Below are positions 54,449 through 64,000 of a DNA stretch of 64,000 nt, piece after piece. The notes under the pieces were generated by a model, which saw only the letters and a list, made by a program, of their open reading frames with translations, did no database searches and was not told where the DNA came from. Where the stretch lies: positions 4,012,395-4,076,394 of the forward strand of contig OX375872.1 of assembly GCA_947359465.1 (NCBI GenBank). The letters are read 5' to 3'. Source of the DNA: Metellina segmentata (taxonomy: Eukaryota; Arthropoda; Arachnida; Araneae; Tetragnathidae). The translations under genes and the position numbers were made by a program. Position 1 is the stretch's first letter, and every line of letters begins with the position of its first letter.

Positions 54449-54505
54449 ACCCGGCCAAGTTCGTGTCTGACCACGCACAGTGTAGGGTTCCGTAGTCAGT
54501 ACAGG
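54449..54505 (+). repeat. Short motif resembling a widespread arthropod repeat
   Basis: 'cccggccaagttcgtgtctg', then 'gcacagtgtagggttccgta'. This resembles a block ('ggccaagtgcgagtcgg...agggttccgta') that I recall from many arthropod genomes. Its element class is not certain. Confidence 0.45.
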
Positions 54506-54749
54506 CTATACAAAATTCTTACAAAACATCTGAGCCAAAACTCTATGTATTTTAGAAATACAAATTTAATTTTACAGTTCATTTATACGGAATTTCTATA
54601 AACTTTTTACAGACTCAATTACGCGATTAAGTGGTTGGATTATTACTCGTAAACTTGAAAAGCCTACTTATAGCTGATAGCATAAATTCAAGACGAGTTC
54701 AATTTCTGTAGATCAATATTTATATGGTAACTAGCCACTGCTTGGCCAG

Positions 54750-55145
54750 CATTGCGTTGCCCGTGACAGTTCTTTTCGTGGGGTCAGGTGAGACCACTGC
54801 TCGCTAACCCCCTTTGATTGCTACGAATTCCCATTTGGTAAACCAACACCACGAGCAACGCCGTGATGGCCTCGTCATTGCCAGATGCGGCCAAATTCGA
54901 ATTGCGAAGAAATCCAATCGACATGACGTCACAATCACACAGGAGGCGGCGTAATTGGTATTGCACACAGGCGTTCAAACAGTTAGCGGCGGGCCTGGTC
55001 CAGATTCATGTCAAGCTTGGCCTTTTATATTCCGTCGGGAAAAAATAAAACCTTTTTTGACCTTTGATATTAGATCAGATAAGACAAAAATTTGTCAAAT
55101 AATTTTTCTTACCTTTTTGACCGACGGGCTATAAAAGGTCTCGGG
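54750..55145. other. GC-richer island with CRE-like site and inverted repeat
   Basis: The stretch is clearly less AT-rich than its flanks. It holds TGACGTCA near 54924. Its right part has an imperfect inverted repeat: 'ccttttatattccgtcgg' near 55021 and 'ccgacgggctataaaagg' near 55122, the latter containing TATAAAAG. It could be a promoter or the end of a mobile element. No transcript or gene is identifiable. Confidence 0.35.
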
Positions 55146-55149
55146 TCCA

Positions 55150-56765
55150 GAAAAAGTTTTCATACCCTTTTATGATTTTGGCTGGTAGCTATACATTGTA
55201 GTTTTCTATAACTACTGTTTTGCCATAAACCCTGTTTCGCGGTTTTACCAGGCATCTGTCTATCCTCAAGGGATTTGCTTTGTGAAAGGCGATTGTTCGC
55301 TATTCAACAGTGTAGTATTCGTTTTTTTCACGATAAAATTTAATATGATTTGAAAATAAGAATCGTTGAAAACATAGCATGACTTTTTTTATTTGATTTT
55401 ATTGCTGTATTTAATAAAAAAATAGAGCATCTTTTGTGCATCATATAAATAGATTATAATTCCTATGCGCTAAGTTCTTGTGTTTAATTAGCGTAGCACA
55501 AAGATGTTATTTAGTTATGTTTACACATATTTGAGTATGTATTGAACTAACAATTCATTGAACGCGATTAACACTCTATTAAGGACATACTATTTTATTT
55601 TAAAACAACCAGTTTGTAACTCCAGATTACGTAGAGGATTTATTCTTTTAAAAAAATCAGGGTCATCGTAGTTGTTAACCTTTACTCACCATATGCAGAT
55701 CCCTTGTGAAATATAAAAGGACAACTATACTAATTGGAAATAATTAACTACAGTATTGTTTGAAAAGTGCATGAGTACGAGTACTAAGGAACATAACTAG
55801 AGTTTTTATGAAAAACTACAAATTAGAGCAACCAAACCGCAGGAAGAGTTCTTAGACGTGAATGGAAATATTCTACAATTAACTTTAAGTTTAAAGGGGC
55901 TTATCACAATTTCCACAGAATACCTAATGTGGCGTAGTGGAAAGTATTTTAATTAAAACAAATTTGAAGAGAAGAATAGAAATGAAGCACAGGTTGTATC
56001 TATTATTTCGAAAGTATCGCCAAGACATATTGTGAGGAGTACTAGAGTTTCGAGAGGTTTCCATTGAAGTGTGTGTGTGTGTTGAATTCTTGAGTTATTG
56101 GAGTCTTGTTTAGCGATTCATAGAAAATATAATCGTCAATAATCCATAAATAAAATTTTAAAACAATAAATATCAAAACTATATTTATTTCCTTTGTGGA
56201 GAAGGAAATCCGCGTAGGGCCCCGGATTACGAAGTGGCCCACGAGGTCTTAAAATGTCTATTCATTAGTGTTCGAGGAAAGATGTGACAGCGTCTTTACA
56301 ATGTGCTTCTATAAGTTCAGTGAAAAGAGTTTCTAATATACGAGATGATCAGCAAGAGGGGCAGATGCTGTATTAGCTGTAAAACTTCGTTTCAACCATA
56401 GATGTAAAAGAGGCTTTAACTGGAAGTTGGATAAAAAACTATAAAAATATATAATTTACAAAAATGCATTGATGGTAGTACTTTTGAAGATGAAGTTGAC
56501 AAGTTTTTAATATTTCTAAAAGGAAAACGAGGAGACCATAAAAAGCACACCAGACATCTATCGAGCCTTCAAAGAAATGTTTTGCACAGTTGCGAATGTT
56601 GAAATATTATTAAAATTTTTTTTAACAGTTCCCTTATTTGATGGGCGTTAGGAAAGAGATCGTTTTTTGTTTTAAAGCTTGTAAAAAATTAATACTATGG
56701 GAAAAGAAAGATTAATTAATGTGCCCATTCTGTAAATAGAGCAAAAAATTTAAAACCGAATTTAT
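55150..56765. other. AT-rich spacer, no gene recognised
   Basis: No family motif, repeat end or exon signal recognised. It includes a (GT)n run near 56070-56083. Confidence 0.45.
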
Positions 56766-56769
56766 ATCA

Positions 56770-56860
56770 TCACCGAAGGGCCGTGATAGCTTGTGAGCTA
56801 GAGGAGCGGATTAGCAATCAAAAGGTTTGGAGTTCGAAACTCGAACCAACCAAAGGATTC
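56770..56860 (+). repeat. tRNA-like SINE head
   Basis: 'gatagcttgtgagctagagg' (A-box-like) and, 34 bp on, 'ggagttcgaaactcgaac' (B-box-like). The word 'ggattagcaa' also occurs in the head at 61870. It appears to be a truncated SINE. Confidence 0.5.
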
Positions 56861-57232
56861 TTCGGAGGCTTTCCTTTTGGTTTGTGTCTGTTTGGGGACA
56901 TTCAAATGAGAGAACAGTAAAGTGTGTCATAGTTATCGTGCATTCTCTTGAGAAGAACGTGAGAAAGTGTGATGTGAAAAAAACAAAACACTACACGAAA
57001 TATGGCATTGGGACTATCATTTTTTCCCACGAAGAATTCATAAGAAAGCTAGCTCCATTTTGTTTATGAAATAATAAAATTCATGTGTTTACACTTTGTG
57101 TTTCAACACTCTTCCGAAATATTATGAACATCTCTTCCTAGACCGGGATTCGAACCAAGGACAAAGAAGACGTGCGTGGATAAGGGATTATTCCAATTTC
57201 CGATACAGTTACGCTCCTTCATTACTCGCCGA

Positions 57233-57488
57233 CACTAGATCAGTTCTCATTTACGCACACACACAAATAATTGTGTAATTTTTCAGACGTTGATTAATAA
57301 GTTTAGTTTTGATATATTATTCCACATTAGAGTAGTGCTTAGAGATTTTGAACATTTGTTTGAAATGTCATACCCGGTAAGTTTAGAGTTTGTTTAAAAA
57401 ATACTATAAAACGTCATTAATTGTTGTTTGTGATGCCTCTACCCATTAACTAAAGCAACTTCAAATAATAAAGGCGAGAGAAACTTTA
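57233..57488. repeat. Direct repeat, copy 1 (paired with 58190-58430)
   Basis: Starts 'acactagatcagttctcatt' and includes 'actataaaacgtcattaatt' and 'ataataaaggcgagagaaac'. The same blocks in the same order occur 957 bp downstream. Confidence 0.8.
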
Positions 57489-57734
57489 CAAACTAACCCT
57501 GTGGTTAGGATGGACATGTTTAAACCATTCATAAATTTCTATGGAAAGGGGACTGAGGGGAGGTGAATTATTAAATTATGAGCCAAGGTTTCTTTTATCA
57601 TACAGAAAGGCGGAATATTACAGTATAGTCGGGGGGTCTCCTTCTAGTATTGGTTTGTTATTTTTATATTATTAAATTAAAACAATCAAGGCTTTGTAAG
57701 CCGTGGAATATTTTTTTGTAATGTGTGTGGTTGG

Positions 57735-58050
57735 TTGTTGAATTTACCTCGCACTGGAAGCAACAAACACACGGGTTATTGGCGACAGTCCGGGATCCAT
57801 CGCAAAGGGAAAGATCCGAGGGCGATACTTGGGTAATTTTGAGCCACGGTCCGATGACGAGGTGAACACCTGAGTTTACCCACTCTCCGAAGTTTTACAC
57901 CTAACCAAAATTCGAAAATTTGAGGCCACGACAGTTTTAACGTGCACGAGTCCCCACCTGCACGACGGTCTTTTAGTTAGTTGGAATTCCCAACCCTCCG
58001 TTTGCTAATCCGCGACTCTTATCAAACAAGGTTACCGCGGCCCCTACAAG
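57735..58050 (-). repeat. tRNA-derived SINE, long form
   Basis: On the minus strand the head lies near 58050-57985 ('ggattagcaaacggagggtt', 'gggaattccaact'). The body contains 'acgttaaaactgtcgtggcc', and the 3' half includes 'aaaattacccaagtatcgcc' and ends 'gcttccagtgcgaggtaaat'. It lies between the two copies of the direct repeat. Confidence 0.65.
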
Positions 58051-58189
58051 GCGGGCTATGATAAAGAAACTGTGTGTGTGTGTTTCTAATACTTTTAAAA
58101 ACCTTCTCGTAGTCGCATGGTTAGCCGTGTTACACATTTCCAATGAGAAGACAGATAATTTGTTTTGGCATCCCGTGAACTCGACAACA

Positions 58190-58430
58190 CTAGATCAGTT
58201 CTTGATTACGCAAACTCACAAAGAATTGTGTAATTTTCCCAGACGTTGAGTTATAAATTTAGTTTTGAGATTTTATTCCACATTGAGTTTTGCTTAAAGA
58301 TTCTGTACATTTGTTTAAAATCTTACTTCCGGTAAGTTTAGTTTTTTTAAAAATACTATAAAACGTCATTAATTTGTGATGTCTCTACCCCTTAACTAAA
58401 GCAGCTCCAAATAATAAATGCGAGAGAAAC
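58190..58430. repeat. Direct repeat, copy 2
   Basis: Starts 'acactagatcagttcttgat' and ends near 'aataataaatgcgagagaaa'. It is diverged from copy 1 by point changes and small deletions. Confidence 0.8.
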
Positions 58431-58703
58431 AAAACTTAAAAATTATTCCGATTGAACGAAAGTATAGTATGGATAGTTGTTGAGACATTTACTTTTTTCA
58501 AATTAAACGTAACGTCAAATTATTTTAACAACTTTCATCGAATCGGTCAAGCTCTTGCACATTTTCTCAGACGGTTGTGGGGCACACACAAAAAAATCCA
58601 TTCCATTGTTAGCACGTGCTTTGCATTAGTTTCTCAGAGACATTCGTTTCTACCTTGTGACCGCGATTTCGCAGTTCCATGTTGCTACCAATGGTCACTT
58701 ACG

Positions 58704-58985
58704 CTAGTCCTGTATGGGGATTTCCTGCGCTGAAACTCACGTGAAAGAACAGCATCACTCCAAAACATCACCCTTCGAATAGCTACAGACAGCCCATTAT
58801 TCTACCGCAATATAAAAATTAGGGAATAACTAAATATGTACGCGAGATCAAAGAGTTTATAATTAAACTCAATACCAATTTCTACGCAAAACTCTCCAAC
58901 CATAATATAACGAAGCTATACTCCAAATCCCAGATACGACTACCGCAGAAAAAAAAGTTGTTCAACAAACGAGATCCACTCTAAA
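58704..58985 (+). pseudogene. Jockey-type LINE, RT C-terminal fragment
   Basis: Plus-strand frames read LTYASPVWGF, then after shifts ITPK(H)HPSNSYRQPIILPQY-like sequence, and later YVRDQ(R)VYN and PDTTTAEKKV. The order LTYASPVWG, then 'LRI.TD.P.Y.RN', then 'FY.KL..H', is the end of Jockey-clade RT before the stop. Heavily shifted and 5'-truncated; a weak upstream extension to about 58540 is possible. Confidence 0.6.
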
Positions 58986-58989
58986 TAAA

Positions 58990-60600
58990 TTAAATTGATG
59001 TTTGTTCATTCCTTTTCCTTTTCCACTCCAAAATTGATTCAGAGTATGCCCTGATTTTTCACGTTCTGCCCCTCAGGGCTCAGTAGCACCGACCGGATGT
59101 ACAATTGGAATCTTTCCCAATGGGGGTACAGAAGATTTCTCAGAAAATTGTCTACTTAGGTCAGCCGTCCAGCCTTTTGTCAAGACAGCTGCGGACATCC
59201 ATCCCCGTAGCAATACTCATTCTTCCTGCACAGAAGTTCCAAATTTCGTGTCCTCTAATGAGACCTCCCCCCCTTATGTGAGGGGTCCGGATCTTAGGAG
59301 AGATAAAGATCCCAATCCCGGCATTCCTGTCTTTGTTAGCTCTAGTTGCATTTGCTGCTTTGCACCGGGATCGTCTAGACTAGATTAGAATTTAGGTTGG
59401 TGGTTAACTGGTTATTATAGTTGCTTGCTCGTTTTCAACTACGTACGATGCGAACTGAAGCGTATGTAACTAACGGTTAGATAAAAACATAAAATTGTTA
59501 TATATACATCAATTTTATACATATGGTTTATACACTGGGTTGTACTGAATAAAAATAATACTGTCAATTTTTAAGTTCTAAAATGGACAGTTAATTTTTA
59601 TGACTGTTTTCAATAGTAGTGATCAATTAACAAAATTTTGTATTATAAAACCAGTTACATATAAACAGATGGGGCATTAAATTTCGTTTTTATTTAATTT
59701 TGGCTTACGAGGATTGGATTGAATGTTAGGGCTTTAAGACGCAAGGATCATATTTGTCCAGACAACATCAAATAAATGAAAGTACATGTGAATTTTTACA
59801 AATGCAGATGAAAGAAATACTCCCGGAGTAAGTTACAGTAATCAAACCAGCATCGCCTACAACTCGTAGTTTACAAGAACAGTGGGTAAATTACTAAGCC
59901 ACGGTGGAACTCAAGGCTATGGAAGGGAAAGGAAGTCTATAGGCACAGAACACACAAAAGAGGCACAATAAATCTGTGTCAGAACTGATGAAATATCAAA
60001 ACTATATTTGTTCAAATTCAATTCTAATAGGTTCTTCGAATTCAATTTTAAAATAAAAAGTATTTCGATAATTTAAGAAATTTCTACAGAAATACTATTA
60101 ATGGATCAAAGTGTTGCATATTTGAAGATATAATGACAGTGATTGGAAATTTTCCTTCCCACTCGCTCATATTTCACTATTTGTTTTTGTATAAAATTAT
60201 AGTGTTTGGGGGAGTGCTTCTTAGACAAGCTAAGATGTTTATTTTGGATTTCATTTCTTCATGGCCATTGTTTAGAGTGTCCACAGAAAAAGTATTGAAA
60301 AATCAAAACAAATCCTTAACGGCAATACTTAAATGTTCGATGCCGTCATAGTAGTGTTAAAAGTAAACTTCTCCATTTGAACAGCTGAAAGAACATCGGA
60401 TTAGCAATGGAATAAATAGAAATTAAATCGAAATCAGAATATTTAACTTCGAGAGTTATCGAAAATAAGTATCAATTCGATTTTTATTTTGAAGTAGTGA
60501 TGCAGTTAGTTTATTTCTAGTCAAGATACCTATATCTTGACCTTTAGGTAACAGTTAAAGGGTAGCACACGTTGATGGATGGTCCCAACGTGGGAAAATT
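58990..60600. other. Intergenic, no gene recognised
   Basis: 58990-59400 is less AT-rich and may be the 3' untranslated part of the Jockey fragment. The rest is AT-rich without motifs. A 72-codon frame at 60133-60351 has no recognisable feature. Confidence 0.4.
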
Positions 60601-60619
60601 ATTAGGGAATCCCAAATAT

Positions 60620-60844
60620 TTTTTTTTTTTTTTTTTTTCTAATGGCGGGCACAAATGCACATAGTCATTGGCCACTACAAGGCCGGAAGTGATGGTCTCT
60701 TGTGAAGGAGCACCCAGTGGGAGGACCATCATCGCTTCCTAACAAAGGACAACACAATTTACATCCATGCCCTGACCCCGGATTCGAACCAGGAACCTCC
60801 CGATCCAGAGGCCAACACCTTAACCACTAGACCGGTTGGTCGGC
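60620..60844 (-). repeat. tRNA-derived SINE, short form with poly(A) tail
   Basis: The 12-bp target duplication AATCCCAAATAT lies at 60608-60619 and 60845-60856. On the minus strand it starts GCCGACCAACCGGTCTAGTG, has an A box (tagtggttaagg) and a perfect B box (ggttcgaatcc), and ends in a run of about 20 A. It is 225 bp long. A perfect duplication and a clean promoter suggest a young copy. Confidence 0.92.
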
Positions 60845-60859
60845 AATCCCAAATATATA

Positions 60860-61275
60860 TATATATATATGTATTTTGTAAGGTGAAGCTATGTAGAAAG
60901 TGTGGCCACTGAATATGACACATGTCTATTATTGCAGTAAGGCCTGACACCTGCTGAAAATGTTTGAAGGGGTCCTATAGATTTAACATTTTACATTTGA
61001 AGGTAAAGACACAGACCAAAGAAAAGCATATATGAAATGATACGCTCTTGCTCTACTCACAATACTATTTCATTGCAAACAGCCTATGATGCCTCATCTT
61101 GAGGGCGACCCCATGAAAAAGCATGGGATTCAAATTTTATCAATGACAAATTTGAACAAGTAACAGTGCAAATAAACGATCTGGGAGTGTGTACAATATA
61201 ACATTTTAAGTAATTACTGGGACAATAGTAGTTATTTTTTGTTTAACCCTCCAAGTGTGTGTGTGGTGGGGTTTC
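60860..61275. other. Spacer, nothing recognised
   Basis: Starts with a short (AT)n run next to the SINE duplication. No gene or repeat end recognised. Confidence 0.4.
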
Positions 61276-61606
61276 GACGAGATATCTCGTTCATCATCAA
61301 GAGTTAACTAATTTTGCCAATGACGATAGATTTGACGAACTGACAAATTTTGAAAATGACGCCTTCAACAGCTGACCACTTTTTCTAGTGGCAAGATACC
61401 TCGTCCATCAAGAGCTGATCAATTTTGCTAATGACGAGATATCTCGTCCATTAAGAGCTGACCAATTGTGCCAATAACGAGTTATCTTGTAATCAAGATA
61501 TTGTATTACCGATATTTTTGGATAGGAGATCAAGATCTGAAGACTTTTCTTACAATGATGAAATTTTTCGTCCGTCGGTTTTGCTACTAACGAGGTACCT
61601 CATTGA
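61276..61606. repeat. Diverged tandem array with a 16-bp palindrome
   Basis: Units of about 43-60 bp carry GACGAGATATCTCGT(C) and then 'catcaagagctgatcaattt' and 'tgccaatgacga'-type sequence. Good copies start at 61276, 61391 and 61433; weaker ones lie between and after. GACGAGATATCTCGTC at 61433-61448 is a perfect palindrome. Confidence 0.7.
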
Positions 61607-61854
61607 GCAATCGCCAGAAGGGTTGAGTGTGTACATCTCCCTACCCATGTTATCCATGCCTTTCTGCATAAACTATAAAAATATTGGGATTGGGCAAGGA
61701 GTTTGGACCTCTTAAATTTGTACCGCTGTCGCCGGATACAATGGCTTTACGACCTATTGAGTAAAGTCTTCTCTATGTTTGGCTATTCATATTACCCGTA
61801 TATTTGCAATACTCATTTATTTCATAATTAATTTGATGAGGCCGATCCCATCAA

Positions 61855-62115
61855 TAAAAGGTAGCCCTGTTGGATAAGCAACGGATTAGCAAACTTTGAG
61901 CTGCGAATTCGAAACTTGTTCCAGTCTCAGACCGTCATCTACACGTTAAATCTATCGTGGCTGAAATGTCCTGGCTTGGTATGGAAGTTTAGAGAGTGGG
62001 GTGCCAGCTGAAGTGTTGTCATCATTGCAAGGCGTTATCCTTGGACTTTTCCTTCGGGATAACGGCCGGACCGTCGCCAATAGGTCGTTGAGTTGTTTCA
62101 GAGGGACGTTAATTA
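61855..62115 (+). repeat. tRNA-derived SINE, long form
   Basis: The head contains 'ggataagcaacggattagca' and 'gcgaattcgaaac' (B-box-like). The body contains 'acacgttaaatctatcgtgg' and 'gggtgccagctgaagtgttg'. The 3' end is 'gtcgccaataggtcgttgag', then 'agggacgttaattaac'. Confidence 0.75.
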
Positions 62116-62214
62116 ACTACCCACCTATCCATCCATAAAGATATTGGTGAGGCAAAGGGGTAGGGTCCCTAGGGTAGGCATCCTTGCTGTTGACGTAATA
62201 ACATCAGGTCAGAT

Positions 62215-62490
62215 TTGATCTAAGCGGATTAACAACCCGAGGGTTGCGAGTTCAAATCTCTATCCAACTAAAGACTAGCGAACGTAGGGGCTGGTACATG
62301 TTAAATCTGTGGCCTCAGATGTACTCACATTGGTATGGTGTCTTAGTTTGGAGAATGAGGTACCAGCTTAGGTGTTGTTCTTGTCTTCTGACCGTGGTTC
62401 AAAAGGACGAAGCGTTGTCCTAGGATTTTTCCTGGAACATCGCCAATAGTGCGTTGCTGAAGTGAGACATTAATTAACCTCATATTAGGT
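62215..62490 (+). repeat. tRNA-derived SINE, long form
   Basis: The head contains 'ggattaacaacccgagggtt' and 'gcgagttcaaatctc' (B box). The body contains 'catgttaaatctgtggcctc' and 'gaggtaccagcttaggtgtt'. The 3' end is 'catcgccaatagtgcgttgc', then 'gagacattaattaac'. It is the second copy in the same orientation within 400 bp. Confidence 0.75.
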
Positions 62491-62499
62491 TCATATGTC

Positions 62500-63125
62500 A
62501 TATACAAATTGTCGAAATCTCTCTCGGGTGTATGAATTGTCAAATTAATTGTCGTCATGAAACTCTAGACATAAACATTTGTAATTTTTTCATTGACGAA
62601 TTCTTGTTTCATTCTCGTAAAAATGTTCTGGTTTTTGGTTTAAAAAACAAAACACCAGTGCTGTTTATAAAACTATTTGAGACTTGTGGAATGTGCTTTA
62701 CTTCCATGTTGCGGCGTTCCTTCTGAAGTAACAGAAAGTGTTTTGGAATCAATTTTATATTTAATTTCATGTTAGCTGCCTTTCTGGCTATTCAATAATG
62801 ACCTGAAATCAAAGAAAATAAAACTGATTATTTTCTCGCAATTTTTCAAGAAATAGAAATAAAACATTTAATAATTTAGTGGATGCAAAACATATTCATA
62901 CCCCAAAGAAAGCATGTAAGGTGTTTTTTCAATATTAAACACTTACCTGTCCGATAGTGAGGCATAAGTTAATGGAGGACTTACATAAGCGTTCTTATAA
63001 AACTCGCGATTTCTCGTTATTTCTGAAAATGAAGAATTTGGTCTGATTAAATAATTGTATCGTTTCTTAACTCGTAGCACCGTTTGAACACAAAACGCAA
63101 AAAAAAAGGGATTATAATCTACTTA
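62500..63125. other. AT-rich spacer, no gene recognised
   Basis: No motif or repeat end recognised. Confidence 0.45.
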
Positions 63126-63129
63126 TATA

Positions 63130-63890
63130 AAAAAAGGATGTGTTTGTGTATATTTTCCATACAAATCTACTCCGTTTGACTAATTCACACCAAATTTGGC
63201 ACATTTATACTTTATAGTACTGAAGATAATGAGACGTTCCACCACCCTAAAAGTATTAACATTTTTACCAGTCTTATACTAAAAACTTATGCTAATGACC
63301 TTTAAGGAGTGATTAAACCAAAAGCTGGTTCGTTACATACCTGTCTTTAAAATTCTTTAACAGCATGCTAGCAGGTGACTAAATTTTTAAAAATCTGAAT
63401 TCCTCAAATCAAAAGTGTAAGCTTTTTTTATTTTATTTCTGCCATATACTACCATTTAATTATAAACATTTCAGTTTCAGATAAGAAGCAAAATATGCTT
63501 CAAGATAAATTTGTCGCATAATGCCTCAAGGGGATACAGCAGAGTTGACGTCTCTCTGTCCTCTATACAGATCTACACGGTTTTGACCAGTCCACTCCAA
63601 ATTTGGAAAACACTTATTCTTCATAACTCTGGGGGTAACGTAGGCAACATATTAATCCCAGTTCTATTTGACCTAGGTGTTCAGTGGGATTTAAAAACAA
63701 TTCGAAATCCTCAAGGGAATTACATTTTTAGATTATTTTTACGATCACTGAATAATTCACACCAACTATATGGTAGGTACATTCATCCTGTAGAAAACAT
63801 TGGCTCTTATATATTAACCCCTGTTCTATTTTTCTTAGGTTTTGAGAGGGGTAAAACAATTCCGTGATCCAAATTGGAATAAAATATTAA

Positions 63891-63927
<37 letters not shown>

Positions 63928-63960
63928 AATTCGACCAATTCACAACAAATTTGGTACACT
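63130..63960. repeat. Diverged repeats with the 'caccaaatttgg' motif
   Basis: 'ccgtttgactaattcacacc' followed by 'aaatttgg' lies near 63175. Related phrases lie near 63580 ('accagtccactccaaatttg'), 63752 ('ataattcacaccaactat') and 63935 ('accaattcacaacaaatttg'). Spacing in the right part is about 170-180 bp. It is the same family as 51480-51960. The 118-codon frame 63511-63867 lies wholly in this repeat. Confidence 0.6.
63893..63924. repeat. (AT)n microsatellite
   Basis: An uninterrupted alternation of A and T over 32 bp. Confidence 0.95.
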
Positions 63961-64000
63961 CATTATTTGATTACTGTGCTTAACACATGCTATATACAGT

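Noticed and set aside
58452..58733. Open frame of 93 codons as a host gene
   Set aside because: Its end overlaps the Jockey RT fragment in a different frame; no exon evidence.
60759..60844. Possible tRNA gene (A and B boxes, minus strand)
   Set aside because: It is the head of a SINE with poly(A) tail and target duplication; it does not fold into a complete tRNA as read.
63511..63867. Open frame of 118 codons
   Set aside because: Lies entirely within the 'caccaaatttgg' repeat family; no domain recognised.

Overview
The window is animal nuclear DNA, AT-rich and dominated by transposable elements of several classes. The organism is most likely a chelicerate, probably a spider. I infer this from the flavour of the BEL, copia, mariner and tRNA-SINE families and from memory of such sequences, not from a database match. 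The only host gene part I recognise is one terminal exon at 28245-28465 (+). It matches the C-terminus of DMAP1, a chromatin protein, and has a 3' splice site before it and a poly(A) signal after it. Everything else I can name is a transposon, a retrotransposon or their debris.

Layout. 1-1128, 5095-6322 and 30400-30886: copies of a non-autonomous, possibly Helitron-like repeat. 3358-4713: a mariner with an internal deletion, hit later by a tRNA-derived SINE. 7958-15714: a pogo-like DNA transposon shell interrupted by a young Ty3/gypsy-type element (8320-14745, target duplication CTGTT). Its pol order is protease-integrase-RT-RNase H, the rare Gmr1-like order. 16151-19529: a deleted relative of that element on the minus strand, holding a DD41D-type Tc1/mariner transposon with 106-bp perfect inverted repeats (16861-18355). 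19530-26310: fragments of Tc1, mariner-like, LINE, hAT-like and pogo-like elements. 26720-28103: a Tc1 (DD34E) element 141 bp upstream of the DMAP1 exon.

31503-49677 is a nest. The shell is a canonical Ty3/gypsy element on the minus strand of about 5.2 kb once the insertions are discounted. It first lost its RT core. A PIF/Harbinger-like element (33848-34837, TAA duplication) then landed at the deletion joint, a nearly intact copia element (34865-40560, ATGTG duplication) landed in the RT, and a BEL/Pao element (42901-49165, GTTCA duplication) landed in the leader. 49678-64000 is gene-free as far as I can see: SINEs, a Jockey LINE end, tandem arrays and AT-rich sequence.

The most interesting object is the copia element. 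Its polyprotein carries, between integrase and RT, a stretch (about 37500-37675, minus) that reads as a methyl-CpG-binding (MBD) domain. It is followed by an in-frame UGA in the readthrough-prone context UGA-CUA-G. Its LTRs are almost identical, so the insertion is recent. The second is the Gmr1-like domain order in two separate elements of this presumably arthropod genome. Both readings rest on motifs seen by eye and need profile and database searches.
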